A stretch of 64,000 nucleotides of DNA from Hypomesus transpacificus (lineage: Eukaryota; Chordata; Actinopteri; Osmeriformes; Osmeridae), in assembly GCF_021917145.1 (NCBI RefSeq), contig NC_061060.1:12006366-12070365 (forward strand). Reading direction: 5' to 3'. The notes beneath the pieces are model-generated. The model made no database searches and was not told where the DNA came from. It saw only the letters and a list, made by a program, of their open reading frames with translations. The translations under genes and the position numbers were made by a program. This document shows positions 47,060 through 57,079 of the stretch, in pieces. Numbering within the stretch: position 1 is the stretch's first letter; each line of letters starts with the position of its first letter.

Positions 47060-47700
47060 TCAAGCGGAACATGGCTGCAAAACAACAGATAATACGAGAG
47101 AGAGAGAGCAATGGCGGCCCAGAAGTCAGCTGGTAAGGCTCAATACCTTTTCGAGGATGACTGAGTCCACTGGACATCCTTGAGGATTCTGCCATTCTAC
47201 ATAAATACCGGCTCAGGAGGACTGACATCCTGATGCTCCTGAACCTTATCGAGACAGACCTGCCGAGGCCAACAAGGAGGTCCTACGCACTCACCCCTGC
47301 AACCCAGCTACTAGCTGCGCTACGTTTTTATGGAACTGGCCATTTTTGAGGGGTTCTTGACAATGGACATGGGCTCTCCAAGGCCTCAGTATCGAGATCC
47401 GTGCAGGCTGTCACATTAGCATTACTTCGCCACATCCCAGACCACATCCAATTCCCCACAACAAGAGGCGACAAGTCTGCGGTGCAGGATTTTTTGTTGT
47501 CAAACATAACATTCCCCAAGTCATTGGGGTAATTGATGGCACCCTCATTCCCATCCTCACCCCTTCCAATCAGGGCTATGTTTTCTTTTGAAGGAAAGGC
47601 TTTGCTGCCATCAACTGCCAGGTTATCTGACCATCAGGGGCTCATCACTGATCTTGTGGCCTCTCGTCCAAGGAACAGTTTCTTCCAACTCTCACTGACT
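47060..47700 (+). pseudogene. HARBI1-like PIF/Harbinger transposase, broken
   Basis: Readable blocks are SPLDILEDSAILHKYRLRRT, DILMLLNLIETDLPRPTRRS, TPATQLLAALRFYGTGHF, a stop TGA at 47347, GLSKASVSRSVQAVTLALL, a frame change near 47515, and QVIGVIDGTLIPI, which holds the first catalytic Asp. A second stop is at about 47597. The later DDE residues are not recognisable. With the Myb-like frame 600 bases upstream it forms the two-gene layout of an autonomous PIF/Harbinger element, now dead. Terminal repeats were not identified. Confidence 0.82.
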
Positions 47701-47898
47701 CATGTCTAAATGGAATTAGGCTCTTAAAATGAACTTAAATCCAGGAAAACAATACCACATCAGGCCAAATGAGGTACCGGGGGAATTGGACTGCACCTCC
47801 CTCTTCCCAGGTAGGCTATTGTTGCCGCATATATACTCTATTCCTCCTGTCTGCATGCTCACATGTTTTGTTGCCCTCCCACCATCTGCTTCTCTCAG

Positions 47899-48877
47899 GC
47901 ACACCAGGGGGATCTGCTCGTGCTTCTGCTCAGTCGTGACCCTCAAGGACTCTTCCACCACACCCGAGATCCAGCCCGGTAACGACTATCCCATCCTTAC
48001 CCACTTCATTCAGTCTTGATCATATTCTAGAGAATGACACTCTTGTCTTCACAGGACGCTAGGCTGCGCCATCCAGCAAACGTTCTCCCCGGAAAGTGGA
48101 CGACGTCCAAAGCTCAGACCCCGGGTGAGACTAGACACATTTCCTTTGATCCAGGACACTCAGTATCTAGGCGTTGACCCTAACCCCCTGACCCCAGAGT
48201 GTGACTGATCATAAACCAGGTCCGTGTGCGTATCCTACCAGGGGCACGGCAGGAGATGCTGTATAACTTCTACCCCCTGATGGTGGGCTACCAGACAATC
48301 CCCCTGCTCAACATCACCCTGCTGCGCTTCCCCAGTCCGACCAATCAGCTGCTGCGACGCTTCCTGTCCTCACGCATCTTCGTCAAGGTAGGCGACACCG
48401 CCCCCACCCCTCCACACACGAACGCATGCAAATTACATTTGTTCACTGTATCTCTTTGCTGTGCATAAACGCTGTCAGGAAATGAATGTCACAAATCACT
48501 TGGGGAAAAAAAAAGTGATTTGTGACATTCATTTCCTGGCAGGGTTTGGGGGGTAGGTGATTGGAAACAAGTGTTTTCTACTTACCGAACCTGAACATTT
48601 CCACTTCTGAAATATCCTGTTGGGAACAGATTGTGGAGATGCTAATTAACCCTTTTAACACTATGCTGTACAAATCTCTTTTTTTTGTAAAACCTTAATT
48701 TGGGCAAGCTTGTTTTTTAAACCACTAAAACACGGCATCATGATTAGGATTTGCCGCAGAGAGCATAAGGTAGCACTGCTGATGTTGTGTGTCAAAGCAA
48801 CTTGTTGATCAGTTGTTGGTTTTGTGTTTCAGCCTCAAGGCAGACCGGTAGACGACACCTCTATTGCTGCAGCCTAA
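47899..48877 (+). CDS. trappc11: TRAPPC11 C-terminal exons (3' end of gene or copy)
   Basis: TRAPPC11 (foie gras) is a TRAPPIII subunit in ER-Golgi traffic. Clear exons: 48220-48387 ([50 protein letters not shown]) and 48833-48877, ending [14 protein letters not shown] and TAA, the characteristic TRAPPC11 terminus. Both are phase 0. Two upstream segments, 47899-47978 and 48055-48124, have acceptor and donor sites and keep one open frame into 48220, but I cannot confirm their sequence as TRAPPC11. Nothing further upstream resembles the remaining roughly 1,000 residues; a dead Harbinger element lies there. So this is either the end of a gene with a very long intron or a captured 3' fragment. 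A poly(A) signal follows at 49047. Confidence 0.75.
48472..48542. repeat. 30-bp hairpin in the trappc11 last intron
   Basis: 48472-48501 pairs with 48513-48542 at 29 of 30 positions (CTGTCAGGAAATGAATGTCA / TGACATTCATTTCCTGGCAG); the loop is 11 bases, GGGGAAAAAAA. Size and near-perfect stem are hairpin-precursor-like but equally typical of a tiny MITE relic. Confidence 0.9.
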
Positions 48878-49046
48878 GAACTACAATTCCCATTTAGGAA
48901 GTCTACGTGCAACAAAAATGAAAATGGCACATTTACCTACTGTTGTAAGCAAATTGGAGTTGCAGGTTATCAAGCTTGAATGTTTAAAGATATTCTTAGC
49001 TTGCTGTCAGTAAAAAACTCTGTTGGTTAACTTTTATACCGTGAAA

Positions 49047-49052
49047 AATAAA
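49047..49052 (+). promoter_or_regulatory. Polyadenylation signal AATAAA after trappc11 end
   Basis: AATAAA 170 bases after the TAA stop, followed by a second AATAAA at about 49060. Confidence 0.6.
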
Positions 49053-49069
49053 GTTTCAAAATAAAAGAA

Positions 49070-50220
49070 GCAACAATAATCAGTGCTAAAACACTCAAGG
49101 TTATGTGTATCTTTACTTTTGTTAACATTGTGCAATCAATTTCTAAATCCTTTAAAGAACTTTAAAGAACTACAACTCTGCATTAATATAACCCCCCCAA
49201 GTGTGGTGCACTGTGGCAAGGTAAGCGATGGCAATGATTTGGGTCGCTGCAGTGTGAACACACAGTAACTCAGCTAGATGGGTAACTGGGTTATTGTTGT
49301 GTAGGGTTATGTTGACATACACAGAAAACCTAACATGGTGAAACTGAACAGTGGATTAGGAGGAATTGCTGTGGACAAAACATCACACTGTTGTAATTAT
49401 GAAGATGGGTAATGATTATGGATTTTTATGATTGAAAATGTACCTTTTAATCACCTTTTTAGCATATGCTATATTACTGAAAACCAGATGCAAAGCTGTT
49501 GACTGATTATTATTGCCACTAAACGTAGAAAATATTAAGCCCAAAATGTAGATCTGGATTAGGAGCTGAGTGCGAGAGAAGAGTATGTGCATATGCTTCT
49601 TCTATAGAAAACTAGTGTGTATATTATGTGAATGTCTGACTGTGTGTATGCGTGTCAGAGTCTGTGTAAGCGAGTCTGTGTGGTACTCTTCCTCAGCTCT
49701 TCTGTGTTTGTCTCCTATTTGCCTCCCTCAGGTGGCTGTGTGTATTCTCTCTTCTCGCAGGCCCGAGCGAGGGCCTACCTGCCCTTCGTCCTCCACTCGC
49801 TCAGGAAGGTGTTAAACAGGTGCCTGTCGTTCGCCACGTCCACGATGGAGAAGGACCCGGGGCTTATGCATATTCATAATTTCGTATTAAATTGAAGGAA
49901 ATTGGAGAATGGCTTTTTCAGTATATAAATGTATGCATGATTTTTAATGAAAATCATCCTTAATCAAGAAGATTGCAAAAGCAATTTTTGCAATGTATAC
50001 AGACGCGATCATGCAAAAATTCACGTCAGACGTGCATTTGCTTGGGATTAAAATATTGAACTCAACATGAACATTGAACACACATACATTAAAAAAAGAA
50101 AACACAAAATTCGACATGAATGTAAGAGCCGCACGAGACCAGGCCAAGAGCCGCATGCGGCTCGGGAGCTGCGGGTTGGCCAGACCTGCTCTATACCATC
50201 TTCCTGAAGGCAAGAGCTCA
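49070..50220. other. Intergenic with one unassigned exon-like piece
   Basis: 49762-49868 is open on both strands with high GC at third positions. Minus reads FSIVDVANDRHLFNTFLSEW; plus reads ARARAYLPFVLHSLRKVLNR behind an acceptor TCTCGCAG. I cannot assign either. The rest is AT-rich, without genes. Exon 1 of arsk would be expected left of 52371 but is not recognised. Confidence 0.35.
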
Positions 50221-50225
50221 AACTC

Positions 50226-50785
50226 TAGCCTGGTCCTAACCAGACCCTCGTACATTTCATTTGTACAGAAGGTCTGGGATCGCTCCATTGACAAGCTTTA
50301 ACTTCCTTGAAGGCGGATACTCTGTTGAAGTTTAAAACTATTGGATCTGCCCAGAGCCACTCTGATTTGCTATAACCAATCGCTAGCGTTCGATTTAGCC
50401 AACTCCTTCACCACGGAGCTAGCTGCCATAGCTGGAAAATCTAACTTTTCCCGAACCCCGTGGGGAGGAGGGCCACAACATCATGACCACCAACAAAACT
50501 CAGCAAGGATTGTTCTTGCTCCGGCTTTAACTTATGGATATTCGGCCGCGTTGCCACAACCGCAGAATAATTTCGCTTGCATCTTTCTCCGCCACCATTA
50601 TTGAACTACAACTCAAACTAGAGCACAAAATCAACGTCATTGTTCTCAGCCACTCCCTCTGTTCGCTGATTGGACATACAAAAAAATTGTTTTTGAAAAC
50701 CGACTGAAGCACTGAAATCCCAGACCTAGTACAGAAGCAAAATCAAAATTGAGCGGAAGTACGTAGGAGGGCAGAGCCAGGCTAC
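50226..50785 (+). mobile_element. hAT-like MITE, copy 2
   Basis: Same family as 29516-30071, ends TAGCCTGG/CCAGGCTA. It is flanked by an exact 9-mer CTCAAACTC on both sides (just before 50226 and just after 50785). That target duplication defines the element ends. Confidence 0.85.
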
Positions 50786-50799
50786 TCAAACTCCCCCTT

Positions 50800-51460
50800 C
50801 AGGGGATGGTTAATGGAGCCAATATGGCCTGGGTCTTCCTTACAATCTGCCGAACATAAAGCTCAGATAGCTGAACTTGGTTTACTGGCCCCTCTGACAA
50901 GTCGATCACCCTGTTTTTATTCGCCAGATTCAGATTTCCAAACCAAATGACACCACAACACAAAAGGTCAGCACCGACTCAATAAACGTTCTATAAAACA
51001 GAGTCATCATTTTGGTGCACACCTTAGTAGAGTTCCTATTTCTCAGGAAATAGAGACATTGCTGTCCTGTACCTTCTTAGAGATGGTATCTGTGTTGGTC
51101 TGAAAGCACAGCCTGTTATCAAAAACAGTACCCAAATATTTATAATTCTCAACCAAATCAATCTCAATCCCCTCAATAGAATCTGGGAATGGGCACCGAC
51201 TTCCTGAAGTCAATAATCATATCCTTGGTCTTTGACAAATTCAGTTCAAGATGAAACTCCTTACACCATGACACAAAGTCATTGACAACAAGCCCATGTT
51301 TCAGATCCCTTCCCTTCAGCAAGCTGACTATGGCCGTGTCATCTGCAAACTTTCTGATGTGTCTATTCTCACACTTACTCTGGCAACTATTTGTGTAGAG
51401 AAAATAAAGAAGAAGAGAGAGACAACGTTGTGGTGAGCCAGTGGTTGAATGGAGCTTCAA
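50800..51460 (-). mobile_element. Non-LTR retrotransposon polymerase fragment
   Basis: Minus-strand reading: GSPQRC, then FADDTAIVSLLKGRD (catalytic F-A-D-D at about 51345), VNDFVSWCKEFHLELNLSKT, KDMIIDFR, then, with stops, YFLRNRNSTKVCTKMMTLFY and SVLTFCVVVWFGNLNLANKN down to about 50830. Several stops and frameshifts; dead. It differs from the L2 copy at 8.3 kb. Confidence 0.8.
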
Positions 51461-51469
51461 TTACATATA

Positions 51470-52370
51470 CTAAACAAGGTGCCTGAAAGATAAGTGAATC
51501 AATCAATCATCAAACAAATGAATACATAGCAAAAAGTCACCTTTGTACCCTGGGAACCCTCTACCTTGCTTTTGTAAGAAACCGTTAACATTGTGTTGAC
51601 CAGCCTACCAGTGAGTGGTCTACACTTATTTACTTTATCAATGAAAAATTGAAAGTTTGATACATTTACCTCACTGCATTATTTATGTAGAATACCTTAA
51701 AGGGGTCATAGAATGATTGTACAAGGTATTTCACACTGTTCCGTAAGGTCTCCGAATAGCGTATGTAACATTGGTTGGGCTGAAAATGGCCCGGGTGCTG
51801 TTCTATGCGCCCTAAAGTAACCCTGTGAAATAGCCCCAGAATGAAATTAGAGGTTTTCTCCCTTCTATTGTATGCTCAAGAACATGTAGATGGTCTACAT
51901 GCTGATGAGTTGGTTTACAACTAGCAAAGCTGCAGAGCAAAGACACAACATGGCACCTGTTAGCTGTAATACTAGTGTAATACCCACAATTCAGTGTCGT
52001 AGACTAAGCATAACTTTGTATTAGGTTTGTTCTGAGCATTGTAAGCAACATAAGTTATTAATTTGCTGTATGTAAAATTTTGGGTGTGACAAAGGTACAG
52101 ACCAGAGTCAAATAAGGTGTAGCTAACGAGTTGACATCAACTCTAATTTTTTGAAACTGTCCGTTTTACAGTGGCAGTTTCAAATTGGGAGATTTGCATA
52201 GGAAAGAGGTGTCAATGAGACTTGAAGTTCTCTGTATGTCCATTTTACCCACCAAACTGTCGTTATTCAACTATGACAAGGTAAACCCGGATTTGCATGC
52301 TATGATCCCTTTAAGGTTAAATTGAGGGTATGAAACAGAAGTTCTCTTCGGAGCATCATTTCTATTTTAG
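51470..52370. other. Intergenic or arsk intron 1, no gene seen
   Basis: AT-rich. 51700-52320 (TTAAAGGGGTCATAGAATGA ... TATGATCCCTTTAAGG) has inverted ends: CCTTAAAGGGGTCATAGAAT / ATGCTATGATCCCTTTAAGG. It is probably a further non-autonomous DNA element of about 620 bases (51697-52317). Confidence 0.55.
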
Positions 52371-53030
52371 ACAAAGGACGGCCGACTGACTGTGGACCCT
52401 GGGAATAGGGTGGTTCAGCTACCATACGTAAACTTCATGAGGGAGCTGGGTGCTACCTTCCTCAATACCTACACAAACTCTCCAATCTGCTGCCCCTCCC
52501 GTTCAGGTACGGTTTCCAATGTACCACACTCAGTCAGTAGTGGCACAATCAGAGACACAATCAGTAGTGGAAGAATGTACCTACATGACTTTGTGGGATT
52601 TCAGCTATGTGGAGTGTGTCACGACGTGAGGTGGGGTTGGACCCAAATGCAGGGGAGTCAGCAGCCATGGTCGAAAACAAAGGGTTTAATACTTGAAACG
52701 GGAACCAGACAGGGTACACGCATGCAGGGGTAGTAGCAGTATGACAAGACAAAGACTGGACACAAAACAGAAACCTAAATACACAGAACCAAACGACACA
52801 CAGGTGAAGACAATGACACTAACGAGAACCAGACAGGTGAAGACAATGACAGGGAAACACTAGGACAGGGAAAAACCAAAAACAATAGGGGGGCACGGCT
52901 GTGGCCGTGACAGAGTGGCTGTTTTGTCCACCTTACCCGGTTAAGGAATAACTATAAGTGTCTGAATCCCTATGCTACATGGATAGACGTTCTGTGGCAG
53001 AACGGTTTTCACACCCAGATGATGGGCAAA
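52371..53030 (+). pseudogene. arsk: Arylsulfatase K fragment, exons 2-3, MITE-disrupted
   Basis: ARSK is a lysosomal glucuronate-2-sulfatase. Exon 2, 52371-52506: KDGRLTVDPGNRVVQLPYVN, FLNTYTNSPICCPSRS, containing the sulfatase C-x-P-S-R motif whose Cys becomes formylglycine. Exon 3 starts at 52604 with AMWSG and continues at 52918 with CFVHLTRLRNNYKCLNPYAT, WIDVLWQNGFHTQMMGK, to a possible donor at 53031. Between them a 297-base MITE sits inside the codon run and brings a TGA after about 30 codons. Without it the phases fit (phase 1 in, 0 out). No signal-peptide exon and none of the later exons occur nearby, so the locus is a fragment. Confidence 0.85.
52616..52912 (+). mobile_element. MITE inserted in arsk exon 3
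   Basis: 297 bases with ends TGTCACGACGTG... and ...GTGGCCGTGACA (terminal inverted TGTCACG(A/G)C). It is flanked by an exact GAGTG direct repeat (52611-52615, 52913-52917). GGTTGGACCCAAATGCAGG and an internal direct repeat (AACCAGACAGG / AGGTGAAGACAATGACA) are typical of this fish family. No coding capacity. Confidence 0.85.
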
Positions 53031-53039
53031 GTACACATC

Positions 53040-53600
53040 AGGGGGTTAGGTGGGATTAGCCAGAGGACTTCGCCAAGCAGAAAACAAGTAACTCAAGACT
53101 CATTAGTGAGTGACAGTGTTATTTTAACCACAGTAATCATGTGGAGGCATGGACACGAGATGTCCCATTAGTTCTGCGTCAGGAAGGAAGGCTCACACTC
53201 ATACACCAACAGCGGTGCAGCTGCCATGCAAGGCACTAGCCTGCCCATCGGGAGCAACAATGAAGGAGGAAGTTATTTTTAACTAGGGAAATGTACTATA
53301 GAACATCTCACACATGGAAGAGGTTAGACACACGACAAACACAGATTGAGACTGCAGTAGCGAGAGCCGTGACGAGCACTGTATCGATAACTTGATAATA
53401 ATGGCTGCCTGTGTGCCCTTATAACCATCTCAATCACCGTCTGCATCATGGACATGGGCACTATTCTAGTATAAGCAAAAAAGGACAGAAGATCACTTTC
53501 ATTTGAAATCAGTATTTGGAGATTTAAATTCCCAGAAATAAACAGACTAGTTAAGCATATAATGCGTTAATTATTTAGTGTGTAGTAAATATGCTTGGGG
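53040..53600. other. Spacer between arsk fragment and PIM fragment
   Basis: No exon recognised; no arsk exon 4 follows. Confidence 0.4.
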
Positions 53601-53689
53601 CGTTTGATAAAAAAAAGATGTTCTGTCCCAGGTGGTCTGTGGTGAGGAAGTGGATGAGATGCACATCGACCCATGGTGTGCCAGGGGTT

Positions 53690-54342
53690 GGACCACTGCA
53701 GCCAAGGGTGGAGCAGAATTCCCTCCAGAGTGGGCAGGTCTTTGCCAAACCGCCTCCTTCTGTAGGTTCATATCTTCTGAAGAGAGAAAAGGAAAGAGAG
53801 AACGACAGATAGCAGAGAATATGAGAGAAGTGGAGGGGATTGTGGTCAGCTAGATAAAGACAATGTGTGTCTTGGGTGAGTGTGCGTGTAATTTCCTGTG
53901 TGTGGATGCATGTCTTACGGCTTGGAAATCCCTGGGAGATATCTTCGGCTTGATCCTCTGGGAGATGTCTTCCTCTCTCCTGGTGTTACGTACACCATAG
54001 GAACATGTGTGTACTGTATGTATGTAGTTGTGTGTCGGTCTTCCCTTCTGTTTCTCCCCACTAGCATCATTCATTCAGGTGTCCATTTTCCATGGACTTT
54101 TCAGCTTCTGTTCAACATCATTCACACGTCTCTTCCCATCCAATCCGGTGTTCATCTGGCTCCAGAGGAATCTTGTTCCAACCTTCCTTCCAGCTTTTCT
54201 GCATCCAGGGTCTGTGGTCTGTGATCTATAACTGTTTTCTACAGGATTATTCCACAGACGGGTTTGTGAGTATGAACTTGTAAACACACTCACCTTGACC
54301 TGATCCTCAGGGAGATATCCTCCTCTCTCCTGAATGTAGTCG
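53690..54342 (-). pseudogene. Second PIM-like kinase, two remnants
   Basis: 54342-54304 on the minus strand reads YIQERGGYLPEDQVK with a donor GTGAGTG, equal to the end of the third exon of the kinase upstream. 53750-53690 reads GKDLPTLEGILLHPWLQW, the end of the kinase domain. The exons between are missing or too decayed. It is a truncated tandem copy whose first remnant overlaps the tail of the preceding gene in another frame. Confidence 0.65.
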
Positions 54343-57071
54343 GGGTGTGTGGGGGGGGGGGGGGGTATAGATGTGTTTTTTTGTTTTGTTGGGGGGGTGG
54401 GGGTCTGGAGGGCGACGGGGGGAGAAAGGGACAGTGGGGAGGTCAGGAGGACGACCGGGGGGCAGGGACGAAGGCCAGGGCAGTTGTGGAGGCCGGCCAG
54501 GAGGCAGGGTGAAAAGCCGGGGCAGCTCTGGAGGCAGACCTGGAGGCCGTCTGGATGTGCAGAGGTGCTCAGGGGGTCGGTGGTGGTGACCAAGGCCGGG
54601 GTTCTTACATGCAGGGAGCTCTGGGGGTGCTAGAGTTGACCAGGACTCTGCTGGGGGCTCAGGGGGAGCAGAGGGCTCGGTGCTGGGCAGCACGGGTACC
54701 AGGCCTCTGGGCAGCACGGGCACCACGCCTCTGGGCAGCACAGGCAGAGGGCCTCTGGGCAGCAGTGCTGTATTGCTCATTTCTGGGATGGTGGACACAG
54801 CACGGGCCCTGGGGAGAACAACATTACTCACTCACGGCCTTTCTCAGAATCAATGCTTCATCGGAAAACTCAGTTGATGAAGTTCAAAGTTGAAGAGGTT
54901 TCCCACTGACCTGTCAAGTTCTGTCTCCCTTTCCATGTAGCCCTGCTTCTCCTCTGGGTCCTTGTCTTGGCCGCATCCCACTGTCAGTAGTAGGGGATGG
55001 ACACAAAAGCAGGGAAAAGCAAAACAGGATTATAAAACCAAAGTAGTTATTTACCAACCTCTAGAAAGGGTGATTGGAACGAGACACATGAGTGTAGGGA
55101 GCCTGGAGAGAGAGACCAAGACCAAAACACACACCCAAGGAGACAGACAGAAAACACGAGGGGCAAGGAAAACCAGGAGAACTTAATCTGGTGCATGGCT
55201 GTGACTCTCTGTGTTTGTGTGTCTTACCTCTTCCATGTGTACCATGTGGGGTCATTGTTGTGGCAGTGGTCTTTTTAGGGGACACCTCAGGGCTCCTGGT
55301 ATCTACCCTACACCTCTTGGTGTTGCCCTGGGACAGGGAGAGGGAGGACGAATATGAGGCGTCCTCAGGGACAGTGCCGTTGAAGACTCCCCCGAATCCT
55401 GTCTCTCTTCCAGCACTCTCTTCCTCTTTCTCCCCTCCTCTGCTGCTCTGTGCGTCTCTTCTTTCCTTTCTCTTTCTCTTTTTCTGTCTCCCTGCGTTCT
55501 TCTCCTCCTCTGGACGCAGCCAAGGGTGGAGAAGGACTTCCTCTAGAGTAGGCCGGTCTTTGGGGCACTTTGCCAAACACAATTTCAGCAGGTTCTTGCA
55601 TTCTGGAGAGAGAAAGACAGAGAGAGAGAGATAGCAGAGAATATAAGAGAAGTGGAGGAAACTGTGGTCAGTTAGATACAGACAGGAAGTATGTGTGTGC
55701 CTCTGAGTGAGTGTGTATGTTTATTGTTCTCGTCTGCGTGTGGATAAGTGTCTTACGGCTGGAAAACCCATCCATGGTAGGGATAGGATCACAATAAAGG
55801 ACCTGGTCGGGTGTGCAAAAGGGGAATATCCCAGACAGCACGTTATATAACAGTACCCCCAGCTGCCAGACAGCGGATGGAACCGCCTGGTAGGAACCAT
55901 GGAGGTACCATTCAGGAGGGATGTACATTTTGGTCCCTGACACACACACACACACACAAAACAACCTTAGTTAAACCGCACATGGTAGTGTGTGTCCGAG
56001 TCCATTCCTTATTTTTGCTCAAGTCCTTGTGTTTGTCATCATGGTAAATCTTTGATGATATATTGCTCTTTAATATGAATTAGGGGGGGGGGGGGGGGCA
56101 CAGAAAATACAAGAGTATGGAACGTACCAAGGAACTTGGTGTAGGGTGCTTCTTGGATAATGCAGCCACAGCCAAAGTCCAGAACCCTAATCCGTGGAAC
56201 TGCAGAACCGGTCTCCACCAGAAGGTTCTCTGGCTTAATATCACGGTGGAGGACACCCCAAGAGTGAAAATTGACCATGGCCTCAACCAGCTGCCTCAGA
56301 ATGATCTACAGAAAGAGACCGAGAGAAAGATGAAGGACAGTTGGGAGAGTGAGGGCAAATGGTGATGAATGTTGACTTTCACAAATATCTCTTTGGAGGT
56401 GGATTGGCCTGATATAGCTTGATATAGCTTGGCCTGATCCTCGGGGAGATATCCTCTCTCCTGGATATAGTCAAACAGTTCCAGGGCGGGTACAGGCCTC
56501 TCCAGAACTATAATGAGCTCTTGGTCCAGCTCGTACCAGTCCAGCAGCTCCACTGCTGCCTGACCGTCTCCAACCCTGGCCTCACCCCTCACCTCCTCAC
56601 CCCTGGCCTTCTCAGCCATGTCTGCCCCACCCTGTCCTACAATCAGTAGGAGCACCACCTCCAGGGGGAGCTGGCGGAGCTTCCCACGCAGGGTCTTAAA
56701 CACAGAGAACACAACAACCAGGTAGTTAATGCTGCAATAGGGATGTTATCTGTTGGAAGACTGTGGTTTGGGATGACAGACAATTCAGAATGAGAATCTA
56801 AAATGGAAAATATGAAACGTAAAAAGAGGATTGGTCCACTCACCACAGGTGTATTTATCACCTTATCAATGGGAACATGCTTGACTGCCACCTATCGAAA
56901 AAAACGGGTGGGGGGAAATACAAAAAATTATATACTGCTCTGTGTGTGTATATTTTGCGTGTTGTGTTATTCTTACAGGCAGATTGTCATCTATACGGAG
57001 TCCTGCGTAGACTGAGCCGAAGCCACCTTGGCCAAGACAGCTCAGTTCCACGTACTTCTCCTCAAACGATC
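54307..57071 (-). CDS. PIM-like serine/threonine kinase with proline-rich tail
   Basis: Exons: 57071-56977, 56891-56844, 56694-56428, 56305-56128, 55936-55757, 55602-55228, 54980-54911, 54808-54307. Motifs in order: glycine loop LGQGGFGSVYAG, VAVKHV with the ATP lysine, the PIM-type hinge VLERPVP, HRDIKPENLL, LDFGCG, YIPPEWY and RPTLEEVLLHPWLR. After the domain come a basic/serine-rich region and PVLPRG repeats with PPGRPP runs. Phases fit throughout. Odd points: no start exon is visible above 57071; the third exon lacks a GT after ...PEDQAK (a CTATATCAAG duplication stands there), so splicing must use a site about 45 bases on or fail; the tail frame runs over a second PIM remnant. Teleosts have many such copies; activity is unproven. 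Confidence 0.75.
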
Positions 57072-57079
57072 CTAGAGTA

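Noticed and set aside
54349..54893. Plus-strand Gly/Arg-rich frames
   Set aside because: Complement of the proline-rich tail exon of the kinase.
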